Source: Pollutibacter soli
GTDB taxonomy: Bacteria > Bacteroidota > Bacteroidia > Chitinophagales > Chitinophagaceae
Assembly (NCBI GenBank): GCA_029269725.1
Contig: JARJHS010000001.1
Location: 558,001-622,000, forward strand
Reading direction: 5' to 3'
Length of the DNA: 64,000 nucleotides
The notes under the pieces were generated by a model that was given only the letters and a program-made list of their open reading frames with translations, was not told the origin of the DNA and searched no databases. Position numbers and translations under genes: made by a program. This document shows, piece by piece, positions 7,028 through 15,577 of this stretch (position 1 is its first letter; each line of letters opens with the position of its first letter).

Positions 7028-8935
7028 CTAGTATTCCCACCTAACAAAGGCTTCCATCGCCGCATATTTGGGCAGACCCAATTGGTCGTACAAGTCAGAG
7101 GTATATGCATTACGCTCTTCGGCTCTTTGCCAGAATTCCCGGCTATCACTTCCCTGAAAAACGACTCCATCCTTTTGTGACTGATGAATAAATATTCCGT
7201 TTCTTTTTTGAATTACCTGGTCGGGACTCATTGGAATTGCCATGTCAATATCCCAGATATCCCATTCAGCCCAGGCACCCCTATACAACCAAAGCCAGCA
7301 ATCTTTTATTGAAGGATCATTTTCTGCTTTCAATCTCCTCAATGCTTCCATCATAATGTCAAAACATACTTTATGTGTCCCATGCGGATCAGCAAAATCA
7401 CCGGCAGCAAAAATCTGGTGTGGTTTTACCTTTCTGATCAGATCCATATGACGGATGACATCTTCTTCACCCGGGGGGTTTTTTTCAATTAACCCAGTCT
7501 CGTAAAATGGAAGATTCATAAAATGAATGTTCTCATCTTTTATTCCTACATAGCGGCAGGTTGCTCTTGCTTCAGTACGACGAATCAGTCCTTTTATAGT
7601 TCTGATTTCTTCGGAGTCTTTTTGATGTGATTTTTTTTCACGGATAAATTTCTGCGCGTCTTTCCAGATTCCGGCGGCGCGACTTTTATCGATACCAAAA
7701 ATCTCGTCAAACTCAACTGCAAAATCGATCTGCCTGATTACAAATTCATCACTTACTGCAATATTTCCTGATGTCTGGTATCCCACATGTACGTCATGAC
7801 CCTGCTCATGCAGGCGTATAAAAGTTCCGCCCATCGAAATGATATCATCATCCGGATGGGGTGAGAATATGATTACTCTTTTTGAGTTCGGTTCTTTTCT
7901 TTCCGGGTGACGCGGAATGTCTTCCATCGGTTTGCCTCCGGGCCATCCGGTGATCGTATCCCTCATACCGTTGAATACATAGAGATTGATATCGTACGCA
8001 TTACCCAGCTTAACTAAAAGATCACTTAAACCGTAGTTGTTGTAATCATCATTGGTTAGCATCAACACTGGCTTCTTTGCAGCGAGTGCCATATTGCATA
8101 CAGCTTTCCGAATGGTTTTTTCATTCCATTCAATTTCGCCAGTCAACCATGGAGATTTGAAACGGGTCAGTTCCTGTGCCGCAACTTCATCGAGTACAAA
8201 TGTGCAGTGAGAATGTTCCTGTAGTATTGATGCCGGTACCTGTTCGGTTACGTGACCTTCCACAGCTCTTCTGATCACGGGTGCCTTATGTAATCCCCAC
8301 GCGAGCAATACAATTCTTTTAGCACGAAGAATGGTGTTGATACCCATGGTAACTGCCAGTCGCGGAACCTGCGAAATGCTGGCAAATTCATAAGCATTTG
8401 CAAGACGGGTCGTATTGTCCAACGCAACCAGGCGAGTAACAGAATGGCGACTGGAACCAGGTTCGTTAAAACCGATATGACCATTCAAACCTATTCCAAG
8501 AACCTGCAGATCTATCCCGCCGGCGAGCTCAATTTTCTTTTCATACGTTGACGCATAGGCGCGAACATCATTTTTATCAATGGTACCATCAGGTACGTGC
8601 GTATTTCCGGGATCGATGTCGATATGATTAAAAAGATGCACTTTCATGAACCTGTTATAACTCTGCAGCGCTTCCGGTTCGATAGGGTAGTACTCATCCA
8701 GGTTAAATGTGATTACATTTTTAAAACTTAATCCTTCATTTTTATGAAGGCGGATAAGTTCTGAATAAAGTGTTTTTGGCGTTGAGCCGGTAGCCAGTCC
8801 CAGGACACAGGGTTTACCTTCTTTCTGTTTCTGTCGTATAAGATCTGATATCTCCCGGGCAACGAACGCTGAAGCGTTTTTATCATTATCGAATATCGCA
8901 ACGGGAATCTTTTCGAATGAATCAACAAGGCTCAT
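7028..8935 (-). CDS. Glucosamine-6-phosphate deaminase (NagB-like) fused to a PIG-L/LmbE deacetylase domain
   Basis: 635 aa, two domains. Residues about 10-280 are a NagB-like isomerase/deaminase: LATGSTPKTLY (phosphate loop), FNLDEYYP with the catalytic Asp, and GLNGHIGFNEPGSS. This half converts glucosamine-6-P to fructose-6-P and ammonia. Residues about 345-600 are a PIG-L/LmbE zinc hydrolase: SPHPDDDIISMGG and the downstream FADPHGTHKV with the last His ligand. The family removes N-acetyl groups from amino sugars. Long fused forms of this kind are known in Bacteroidota, and the length fits. Coupling of deacetylation and deamination on one chain is a reasonable inference. Transcribed alone; the start ATG 8935 gives a normal N-terminus. 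Confidence 0.9.
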   Translation of the reverse strand: MSLVDSFEKIPVAIFDNDKNASAFVAREISDLIRQKQKEGKPCVLGLATGSTPKTLYSELIRLHKNEGLSFKNVITFNLDEYYPIEPEALQSYNRFMKVHLFNHIDIDPGNTHVPDGTIDKNDVRAYASTYEKKIELAGGIDLQVLGIGLNGHIGFNEPGSSRHSVTRLVALDNTTRLANAYEFASISQVPRLAVTMGINTILRAKRIVLLAWGLHKAPVIRRAVEGHVTEQVPASILQEHSHCTFVLDEVAAQELTRFKSPWLTGEIEWNEKTIRKAVCNMALAAKKPVLMLTNDDYNNYGLSDLLVKLGNAYDINLYVFNGMRDTITGWPGGKPMEDIPRHPERKEPNSKRVIIFSPHPDDDIISMGGTFIRLHEQGHDVHVGYQTSGNIAVSDEFVIRQIDFAVEFDEIFGIDKSRAAGIWKDAQKFIREKKSHQKDSEEIRTIKGLIRRTEARATCRYVGIKDENIHFMNLPFYETGLIEKNPPGEEDVIRHMDLIRKVKPHQIFAAGDFADPHGTHKVCFDIMMEALRRLKAENDPSIKDCWLWLYRGAWAEWDIWDIDMAIPMSPDQVIQKRNGIFIHQSQKDGVVFQGSDSREFWQRAEERNAYTSDLYDQLGLPKYAAMEAFVRWEY

Positions 8936-9141
8936 GAATGGAGGTTTTCAGTTAAAGTTGGTTCGCGAAAATAACGAAATCAGGTTGTTTGACTGTTATT
9001 ATTGAATTTTAAAGCAGTTAATAGTAAGCTCGCCCTTCTGATTCCTGAATGAATGACGAATCGCAAAATCGGCCGGGTCGTTCTATTCTAAAATAGGAAC
9101 GACTATACCTGAGAGTAAGCAATACTTCTTTGAAGGAATGA

Positions 9142-9984
9142 TTATTCGGAAAGTTGAATTTCAAAAACTGCCGGCCACAGTTTTCCAGTAATGATCATTT
9201 TATTTGATGCAGGATCCCAGGCAATTCCATTAAGTACTGCGCCACTGTCGGCTACGGTTCCCGGTTTGGTAAGATAGGAGAGATCGTCTTTTGTATTTTT
9301 CTGTAGGATACTATCAAGGTTAATTCTTCCTACCACAATGCCGGATGCCGGATCAATTTTCATTATAAAATCAGTTCCCCACCTGTTGGCATAGATAAAA
9401 CCATTAATGAATTCCAGCTCATTCACATTATTCACGGGACCATAATGATCTCTGACTCCAATTACTTTCATCAGCTTCATATCCGCGGGACGAACAACAT
9501 AAATTTTATCCGAGCCGTCGCTTATATACAGATTCGTTCCATCATTGGTTATTCCCCAACCTTCGCTTGACCAGCTTCTTTTATCTACTAGTGTAAAATC
9601 ATCGGGCTTATATACCAGGATCTGTTTATTCTGATAAGTAAGCTGATATAAAGTATCGTTCAGCACGGTGATACCTTCGGCAAAAATGCTGTCGGGTATT
9701 TTTTTCGATCTGAGAATTTTCCCTGATTTGTAATCTACATATCTCAGACTAGAGCGACCGGTCAGCCCGGTGCTCTCGAGCATTTTGCCTTTATACAATT
9801 CAAAGCCCTGTGTGAAAGCAGAAGTATCATGAGGAAAAACTCCAACGACAGTATAACCAATGTTTTTTGGCTCAGCTACGCCACTTGCATTCGGTACTAC
9901 ATCTGCCGGTTTAGATTCGTTACCACCGCAGCTGCTGATAGAACTAAGAAGGATCGGGAATGATAACAGGAGGAACAGTCTCAT
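9142..9984 (-). CDS. Glutaminyl-peptide cyclotransferase lipoprotein (plant/bacterial type)
   Basis: 280 aa. The N-terminus has a lipobox (SSISSCGG, Cys at about 19), so it is a lipoprotein. The rest is the glutamine cyclotransferase beta-propeller family: HDTSAFTQGFEL, ESTGLTGRSSLR, FAEGIT, SEGWGIT, ELEFINGFIYANRW, and GIAWDP. Enzymes of this group cyclise N-terminal Gln to pyroglutamate and protect exported peptides from aminopeptidases. Bacterial members are usually periplasmic or membrane-tethered. Located 157 bp downstream of the NagB fusion on the same strand, with a small imperfect hairpin between (9077-9103); probably independently transcribed. High confidence in family. Confidence 0.9.
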   Translation of the reverse strand: MRLFLLLSFPILLSSISSCGGNESKPADVVPNASGVAEPKNIGYTVVGVFPHDTSAFTQGFELYKGKMLESTGLTGRSSLRYVDYKSGKILRSKKIPDSIFAEGITVLNDTLYQLTYQNKQILVYKPDDFTLVDKRSWSSEGWGITNDGTNLYISDGSDKIYVVRPADMKLMKVIGVRDHYGPVNNVNELEFINGFIYANRWGTDFIMKIDPASGIVVGRINLDSILQKNTKDDLSYLTKPGTVADSGAVLNGIAWDPASNKMIITGKLWPAVFEIQLSE

Positions 9985-10379
9985 ATAAAATAGATCAAAT
10001 TTAAAACTTAGAAATCCAATCAGAAAATCAAACTATTTTTTATCTAAACTTTTGCTTTTCAACCTGTTGAGAAAATTGCTGGAGTATTGTGAATTAAAAC
10101 ATTGAATACCACTTGCAAATGCCGGAATTAAATATTTTATTTGTGTTGCTTATCACTTCTGACAACCAGATCAATTCTTCATTTACCGGATCTATCCGGT
10201 TGATCGGACGTGTAGTTGAAATCCCCTCTATCCGAATTCCGATCCAATCTTATCAATTACTACACCACCTTTGATTAATACTTTGATACGCCAGTCGTAA
10301 CAATCGGAATTTCCAATCCTGTTGATCATTCCTCCATTACCTCTTTGAAGGACCTCATACTTACCTAAATCTGTAACAC
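9985..10379. other. 395-bp intergenic region between divergent genes
   Basis: Separates the minus strand cyclase and the plus strand M43 protease and should hold both promoters. CAAATTTA at 9996-10003 reads TAAATTTG on the minus strand, a match to TAnnTTTG just before the cyclase, without a well-spaced -33 partner. The right half carries a minus strand open frame (10228-10410) that runs into the protease start; see findings. No RNA gene recognised. Confidence 0.4.
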
Positions 10380-11654
10380 ATGAGGACTTTAGCCATATTG
10401 CTTTCAGCAATGCTGATCGCTATTCAGATGCCTGCCCAGGAACGTTGCCAGTCTGCAACATACCAGGAAAAAATCCGCATGCAACATCCCGGGATCGCTT
10501 CGGAGCTTTCACGCATTCAAACGAAATCGAAATCATTACAGGATCAGTTACGTACTTCATCATTTATGATGCGTACCGTTAATTCATGGGATACGATTTA
10601 TATCCCCGTAGTTGTTCATGTTGTGTACAGCGATGACGCGGGAAATATTTCTGACGACCAGATCCAATCACAGATTGATATTCTCAATGCGGATTTCAAT
10701 AAGACAAACAGTGATTTTGCAAAAGTGCCGAACGTATTTGTAAACCGTGCCGGTGAAGCAAGAATACATTTCCAGCTGGCAACTGCTGATCCGGAAGGCA
10801 GAGCTACTACAGGAATAATCCGAAAGAAAAGCGGAAGGATGATGTGGTTAGACGATGATCTGGTGAAGTACGACGGACATGGTGGAAGCACAGCATGGGA
10901 TTCCAAAAGCTATCTCAATATTTGGGTCGCCAACCTGAGTGGCGGATTGCTTGGCTATGCATCATTTCCTGGCGGCCTCGCTGAAAAAGATGGAGTAGTA
11001 ATCAGGCCGAATGTCTTTGGAAGCCGGGGTAAATTAATGCCTACTTTTAATAAAGGAAGAACAGCATCACATGAAGTCGGTCACTGGCTGAATCTGAAAC
11101 ATCTTTGGGGTGATATTACCTGCGGAGATGATGATGTTTTTGATACTCCCAAGCAGCGTTCGCACAATACCGGTTGCCCGTCATTTCCCAGGATTAATGC
11201 AGGTTGTGATAATGGTGCAAATGGTGATATGTTCATGAACTTTATGGATTTCACCAATGACGCCTGTATGGGAATGTTTACCATCGGCCAGGTCTTCATG
11301 ATGCGTTCGATGTTTGAAGAAGATATGCCGCGCAACGCAATGCTGGAATCCCGTGGACTCGACAAACCATGGAACCTGACTCCATCGCCAACAACTTCTT
11401 CTGAATTTTCAGGTAAAATGAAGGTTTATCCAAACCCTGTTTCAAGTTCTTCCCTGACACTTACTACAACAAACGATGAAAACTGGGTTGGAAAATACTT
11501 TTTCATTTTTAATCAGTCAGGCCAGATGGTAATGTCCGGAAAACTGAATCTGAGACAACATTCAATTAATGTATCAAAACTTTCTGGCGGTGTATACTAT
11601 ATACGGGTTGGAAGTGATTCAGAAAACCTCTCTACACGTTTTGTTAAACAATAG
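10380..11654 (+). CDS. Secreted M43 (pappalysin/cytophagalysin-type) metalloprotease with T9SS sorting domain
   Basis: 424 aa. Signal peptide residues 1-19 (MLIAIQMPAQ). A propeptide-like region runs to about residue 75, then the catalytic domain starts at IPVVVHVVY. The zinc site is HEVGHWLNLKH (about 231-241), the HExxHxxGxxH-like motif of M43 with Leu-Lys before the last His, and a Met-turn region FMDFTNDACMGMF follows. Four Cys around GCDNGANG and DITCGDD probably form disulfides. Residues about 345-424 are a type A T9SS C-terminal sorting domain beginning KMKVYPNP and ending YYIRVGSD...RFVKQ. Exported through the type IX system and attached or released at the surface; degrades external protein. 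Confidence 0.93.
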   Translation: MRTLAILLSAMLIAIQMPAQERCQSATYQEKIRMQHPGIASELSRIQTKSKSLQDQLRTSSFMMRTVNSWDTIYIPVVVHVVYSDDAGNISDDQIQSQIDILNADFNKTNSDFAKVPNVFVNRAGEARIHFQLATADPEGRATTGIIRKKSGRMMWLDDDLVKYDGHGGSTAWDSKSYLNIWVANLSGGLLGYASFPGGLAEKDGVVIRPNVFGSRGKLMPTFNKGRTASHEVGHWLNLKHLWGDITCGDDDVFDTPKQRSHNTGCPSFPRINAGCDNGANGDMFMNFMDFTNDACMGMFTIGQVFMMRSMFEEDMPRNAMLESRGLDKPWNLTPSPTTSSEFSGKMKVYPNPVSSSSLTLTTTNDENWVGKYFFIFNQSGQMVMSGKLNLRQHSINVSKLSGGVYYIRVGSDSENLSTRFVKQ

Positions 11655-11853
11655 TTATAAAGGCAAATACTGAGCACGATTTTTTCGCAGGCAGCATCTG
11701 ATTAACTTTTTAAAATGCTGTAAATCAGTTCGAAATCTGTTATTTGACACAAGGTTTCCCGGAGATAAGGATTAAACTTTTCATTCAGAATTTCGTCTGT
11801 ATAAGAATTAGTCTTGTCCGTGCGTTCTGTATCGGATCCAAACCTGTAAAATC

Positions 11854-12630
11854 ATGAAAATGAAACAAATTCTCGGTATTAGCCTTTTATTAGCTTCCTT
11901 CTCTTTTCAGCCTGCTTCGGCCCAGATACTTAAAAAATTAGGTGGTAAAAGCAGCGACTCAACTAAATCAGAAGGCAATTCAATCTTGAATAATGTAATA
12001 AATACCGGGAGTAAAACAGGTTTGTCAACTGACGAGATTGCATCCGGGTTAAAAGAGGCTTTGTCGAAAGGGGCAGAAATTGGTGCTGGAAAGTTGTCCG
12101 CTCTGGATGGTTATTTTGGAAACGCAGCCATCAAAATCCTGATGCCGGAAGAAGCAAAAAAAGTGGAACAGAAACTCAGAAGTTTCGGCATGGGAAAACA
12201 GGTAGACCAGGCAATTTTATCCATGAACCGTGCTGCAGAGGATGCTGCAAAATCTGCAGCGCCAATCTTTGTAAACGCCATCAAACAGATGAGCATACAG
12301 GATGCAATGGGGATTCTTAAAGGCGGTGATTATGCGGCTACAAATTATCTGAAAGGAAAAACAACAACTGCATTAACCGAAGCATTCCGTCCTGTGATTG
12401 AAAATTCACTGGAAAAAGTCGACGCTACAAAATACTGGAACGCGGTTTTTACAGCCTATAATCAATTCAGTAAGGAAAAAGTGAATCCGGATCTTGTGTC
12501 TTTTGTTACTGAGAAAGCATTGGCCGGAATTTTCTTCCAGGTCGGTGAAGAAGAAAAACTGATTCGTAAAGATCCTGTTGCAAGAACAACCGAATTGCTG
12601 AAAAAGGTATTCAGCAGCTCAAATCAATAA
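11854..12630 (+). CDS. DUF4197 domain protein, secreted
   Basis: 258 aa from ATG 11854 (ATG 11860 also possible). Signal peptide to about residue 24 (QPASAQ). Mature region: a Gly/Ser/Lys linker, then the DUF4197 domain from about residue 53 (LSTDEIASGLKEALSKG) to the end, mostly helical, including PEEAKKVEQKLRSFG and KGGDYAATNYLK. The domain is widespread in Bacteroidota and Proteobacteria as a periplasmic protein with no established function. A strong terminator follows, so it is probably monocistronic. Family call firm, role unknown. Confidence 0.88.
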   Translation: MKMKQILGISLLLASFSFQPASAQILKKLGGKSSDSTKSEGNSILNNVINTGSKTGLSTDEIASGLKEALSKGAEIGAGKLSALDGYFGNAAIKILMPEEAKKVEQKLRSFGMGKQVDQAILSMNRAAEDAAKSAAPIFVNAIKQMSIQDAMGILKGGDYAATNYLKGKTTTALTEAFRPVIENSLEKVDATKYWNAVFTAYNQFSKEKVNPDLVSFVTEKALAGIFFQVGEEEKLIRKDPVARTTELLKKVFSSSNQ

Positions 12631-12643
12631 TTCGAATTTGTCT

Positions 12644-12682
12644 AATAAGAAAGCCGGACGATTATTGTCCGGCTTTCTTATT
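12644..12682. terminator. Strong bidirectional terminator
   Basis: Perfect 16-bp inverted repeat (AATAAGAAAGCCGGAC and its complement) with a 7-nt loop (GATTATT). It ends the DUF4197 transcript (+), and lies about 65 bp past the stop of minus strand lpdA, which it may also terminate. Confidence 0.92.
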
Positions 12683-12720
12683 TATTTTGAAGGAGCTTAT
12701 TTTTAAACACAGATTCTCTC

Positions 12721-12750
12721 TCCTGCCTCCATTCTCCATACTCCTGCCTA
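12721..12750. repeat. TGCCTCC repeat tract
   Basis: TCCTGCCTCCATTCTCC then ATACTCCTGCCTA, overlapping the last codon of lpdA. Member of the same dispersed family. Confidence 0.55.
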
Positions 12751-14154
12751 AATATCAGTTGCTTCGCCATACGCCACTGCAACAGCTTCTTTCACTGCTT
12801 CACTCATCGTTGGATGGGGATGTATCGCTCCAAGAATTTCGTGGTAAGTCGTTTCCAGCTTTCTTGCTGCAACAACTTCTGCTATTAATTCTGTTACTCC
12901 CTGGCCAATCATATGGGCACCGAGAAATTCGCCGTACTTGGCATCGAAAATAACTTTTACGAAACCATCGGTATTACCAGCAGCACTTGCTTTACCGCTC
13001 GCGATGAAAGGGAACTTACCCACCTTAACTTCATAACCTGCATCTTTCGCCGCTTTCTCAGTGTAGCCAACAGAAGCGATTTCAGGTGAACAGTAAGTGC
13101 AACCCGGGATATTGTTATAATCTATCGGCTCTGGTTTATGCGGGAATTTCTTTTCCAGGTAGGCGATGTTTTCTGCAACGGTAATACCTTCTTTACTTGC
13201 GACGTGCGCCAGCGCCTGGCCAGGTGCAGCATCACCAATGGCATAGATTCCTGCAACATTGGTTGCACCGCTTTTGTCAACAGAGATCTTTCCTTTTTCA
13301 GTTTTGATCCCCAGTTCTTCCAGTCCGATACCTTCAATGTTGGCAGCAATACCAACAGCACTCAAAAGAACATCAGCCTCAATAACAGATTCCCCGGAAG
13401 CCGATTTGATCGTTGCTTTTACACCATTCCCCGTTGTATCTACTTTGGTAACCTCACTATTTGTGAGCACTGTAATTCCTTTTTTCTTCAATTGTTTTTC
13501 GAGCTCTTTGCTGATCTCTTCGTCTTCCACCGGAACTACACGGGGCATGAATTCCACTACAGTAACCTGAGTTCCAAGGGTATGATAGAAATCTGCAAAC
13601 TCAACTCCAATTGCTCCACTTCCCACAACGATCATTGATTTTGGCTGTGTCGGCAGAACCATCGCTTCGCGATAGCCGATGATCTTTTTACCATCAATCG
13701 GCATGGAAGGCAACTGGCGGCTGCGTGCTCCGGTTGCCAGTATGATATATTTTCCTTCCAAAGTTTGTTTATTACCATCGGCTCCAGTCACCTCAATTTT
13801 ACCTTTGCCCACAAGCTTGCCAAATCCCATGATCACATCAATCTTATTCTTCTTCATCAGGAACTGGATGCCACGACTCATCTTATCTGCAACGCCACGA
13901 CTTCTCTTAATCACGGCCGGAAAATCAACCGCAGGCTCGGCAGCATTGATGCCATAGCTTGCACTATGCTTCAGATAATCGAATACCTGGGCACTCTTTA
14001 ATAAAGCTTTGGTGGGAATACAACCCCAATTGAGGCAAATACCGCCAAGACTTTCCTTTTCAATAATTGCAACCTTAAATCCTAACTGTGACGCCCGGAT
14101 AGCTGCCGGGTATCCACCGGGTCCGCTACCAAGAACGATAACATCGTATGCCAT
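12748..14154 (-). CDS. Dihydrolipoyl dehydrogenase
   Basis: 468 aa, the standard E3 length. FAD-binding GSGPGGYPAAIRA at the N-terminus, the redox-active disulfide in GGICLNWGCIPTKALL (about residues 37-52), NAD-binding VVGSGAIGVEFADF (about 175-190), second FAD motif GIYAIGDAAPG, and the C-terminal dimer-interface HPHPTMSEAVKEA with the active-site His. It reoxidises dihydrolipoamide of 2-oxo acid dehydrogenase complexes and the glycine cleavage system using NAD+. No E1 or E2 genes are nearby, so it is a stand-alone E3 probably shared among complexes. Divergent from rpmB. Confidence 0.96.
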   Translation of the reverse strand: MAYDVIVLGSGPGGYPAAIRASQLGFKVAIIEKESLGGICLNWGCIPTKALLKSAQVFDYLKHSASYGINAAEPAVDFPAVIKRSRGVADKMSRGIQFLMKKNKIDVIMGFGKLVGKGKIEVTGADGNKQTLEGKYIILATGARSRQLPSMPIDGKKIIGYREAMVLPTQPKSMIVVGSGAIGVEFADFYHTLGTQVTVVEFMPRVVPVEDEEISKELEKQLKKKGITVLTNSEVTKVDTTGNGVKATIKSASGESVIEADVLLSAVGIAANIEGIGLEELGIKTEKGKISVDKSGATNVAGIYAIGDAAPGQALAHVASKEGITVAENIAYLEKKFPHKPEPIDYNNIPGCTYCSPEIASVGYTEKAAKDAGYEVKVGKFPFIASGKASAAGNTDGFVKVIFDAKYGEFLGAHMIGQGVTELIAEVVAARKLETTYHEILGAIHPHPTMSEAVKEAVAVAYGEATDI

Positions 14155-14296
14155 AAATCTTGCTGATTAATTGTTGAAAGATGAGCGCGAAATTAACTGC
14201 AAAAGATCAAAGACATTCGTTTTATTTTTGACCTCTATTGCTGTTTACCAATTCATGTACCAATGATTTTCAGCTGAAAATCTGTCATAAAATCAT

Positions 14297-14327
14297 TTGG
14301 GAGTTTGAAATAATATTGCGACCTTTG
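14297..14327 (+). promoter_or_regulatory. Candidate promoter of rpmB-rpmG-DUF4295
   Basis: A TTG at 14297-14299 (-33) and GACCTTTG at 14320-14327 (one mismatch to TAnnTTTG), 20 bp apart, matching the Bacteroidota sigma-ABfr pattern. It ends 21 bp before the rpmB ATG. Confidence 0.6.
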
Positions 14328-14348
14328 CACTCCCTAAAAATTCAGATC

Positions 14349-14585
14349 ATGGCCAGAGTATGTCAGGTAACGGGTAAAAAGCCAATCACGGGACATCGTG
14401 TATCGCATTCCAATATTAAAACCAAGCGCAGGTTTTTGCCCAATTTGCAGACGAAGAGATATTTTCTTGCTGAAGAAGACAAGTGGGTAACACTGAAACT
14501 ATCTTCAGAAGCTATCCGTACAATCAACAAGAAAGGTCTGTACAATGTGGTAAAAGAAATGCGTGCTGAAGGCGTGCATATCTAA
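14349..14585 (+). CDS. 50S ribosomal protein L28
   Basis: 78 aa. [21 protein letters not shown] is the standard L28 start, so ATG 14349 is chosen over an in-frame start about 110 bp upstream that would cross the promoter. [14 protein letters not shown] and the conserved [14 protein letters not shown] end fit the family. Part of the large ribosomal subunit. First gene of a cluster continuing with rpmG, DUF4295, a GNAT gene and ftsY; the first three are a common Bacteroidota arrangement. Confidence 0.96.
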   Translation: MARVCQVTGKKPITGHRVSHSNIKTKRRFLPNLQTKRYFLAEEDKWVTLKLSSEAIRTINKKGLYNVVKEMRAEGVHI

Positions 14586-14611
14586 AATAAAATCTGTTAA
14601 ATTCATTAATA

Positions 14612-14794
14612 ATGGCAAAGAAAGGTTCACGTGTGCAGGTGATTCTGGAATGTACTGAGCATAAAACTTCAGGACAGCCAGGTACCAGCAGGTACGTATC
14701 AACAAAGAACAAGAAGAATACTCCGGAACGCCTGGAGTTGAAGAAGTACAATCCGATATTGAAAAAATATACTGTTCACAAGGAAATTAAATAG
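14612..14794 (+). CDS. 50S ribosomal protein L33
   Basis: 60 aa. [18 protein letters not shown], then [20 protein letters not shown], the family core. Only one Cys is present in the N-terminal half, with no CxxC pair, so this is the zinc-independent (C-) form. Starts 26 bp after rpmB and stops 2 bp before the DUF4295 ATG; clearly cotranscribed. Confidence 0.96.
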   Translation: MAKKGSRVQVILECTEHKTSGQPGTSRYVSTKNKKNTPERLELKKYNPILKKYTVHKEIK

Positions 14795-14796
14795 TC

Positions 14797-14967
14797 ATGG
14801 CAAAAGCAGCAAAAACGGCCATTAAGACCAAAGATCAGAAAGCAGCAGCCGAAGCAAAAAACTACTCAAAGGTGATCAAGGCTGTACGCAGTCCTAAAAC
14901 CGGTGCGTATACTTTCAAAGAATCTATTGTTCATAAAGACAAGATTAAGGAATACCTGGCCTCTTAA
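14797..14967 (+). CDS. DUF4295 small basic protein
   Basis: 56 aa: MAKAAKTAIKTKDQK at the start and SPKTGAYTFKESIVHKDKIKEYLAS at the end, split by a Lys/Ala-rich helix. DUF4295 proteins are limited to Bacteroidota and are almost always encoded right after rpmG, which suggests a ribosome-associated role, though none has been established to my knowledge. The ATG lies 2 bp after the rpmG stop, so translational coupling is likely. Confidence 0.9.
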   Translation: MAKAAKTAIKTKDQKAAAEAKNYSKVIKAVRSPKTGAYTFKESIVHKDKIKEYLAS

Positions 14968-15041
14968 TTAAGGCTGGGGGAAAATGAACGTCGAGCTGTT
15001 CCGGAATTCATCGGAACGGCTTTTGTTTTTATCTGAACCAA

Positions 15042-15569
15042 ATGAGCCAAAGCCTGGTTATTGAGAAAGCAGGACCTGCCGATGCAACATTGATCATGGA
15101 TGTTGCAAGAAAAACTTTTGTTGAAACCTATGCTGAACTGGGCATCCGGAACAATATGGGAAAATACATGGAAGAGTATTTTACGGAGGAAAAAATTGCT
15201 GAAGAATTAGCCGACAAGGATCTGCATTTTTATATCGCACGCTTTGAAGGGAATCCCATAGGATTTACCAAACTCAGAAACGATCGTATGCCGAGGGGCA
15301 TCAGCGGACTAAAATGCCTTGAAATCGAGCGAATTTATATCCTCAAGGAATACCAGGGAAATAGCGTCGGAAGAGAATTGATGAATGTGATTAAGCAGAT
15401 GGCCAGGAAAAGCAAATACCAGGTGATCTGGTTGCAGATCTGGCAAAAAAATACAAAAGCAGTACAGTTTTACCGAAAGTCAGGATTTGTTATTTATGAA
15501 ACCACGCTGTTCGATTTTTATGGCGAAATTCATAATGATTATTTGCTCAGGTATGACTTGTATTTATAA
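15042..15569 (+). CDS. GNAT family N-acetyltransferase
   Basis: 175 aa, one GNAT domain. The acetyl-CoA loop region is LEIERIYILKEYQGNSVGRELMNVI, where the R/QxxGxG/A motif reads YQGNSVG, and the C-terminal motif is NTKAVQFYRKSGF. Resembles the diamine/spermidine or small-molecule acetyltransferase branch, but the substrate cannot be read from sequence. Inserted between DUF4295 (74 bp upstream) and ftsY (8 bp downstream), so it may share the ribosomal-cluster transcript. An inverted repeat around 14996-15025 (GAACGTCGAGCTGTTCCGG with GGAACGGC) precedes it. Confidence 0.88.
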   Translation: MSQSLVIEKAGPADATLIMDVARKTFVETYAELGIRNNMGKYMEEYFTEEKIAEELADKDLHFYIARFEGNPIGFTKLRNDRMPRGISGLKCLEIERIYILKEYQGNSVGRELMNVIKQMARKSKYQVIWLQIWQKNTKAVQFYRKSGFVIYETTLFDFYGEIHNDYLLRYDLYL

Positions 15570-15577
15570 TTAAGATT

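Noticed and set aside
9077..9103. Hairpin GTCGTTCTATT/AATAGGAACGAC between the NagB fusion and the cyclase
   Set aside because: One bulge and no T-run on either strand; not enough to call a terminator or regulatory site.
13138..13638. 166-codon frame antisense to lpdA
   Set aside because: Lies wholly within the clearly coding lpdA gene and has no recognisable domain.
14238..14348. N-terminal extension of L28
   Set aside because: L28 always starts at MARVCQ; the extension crosses the promoter.
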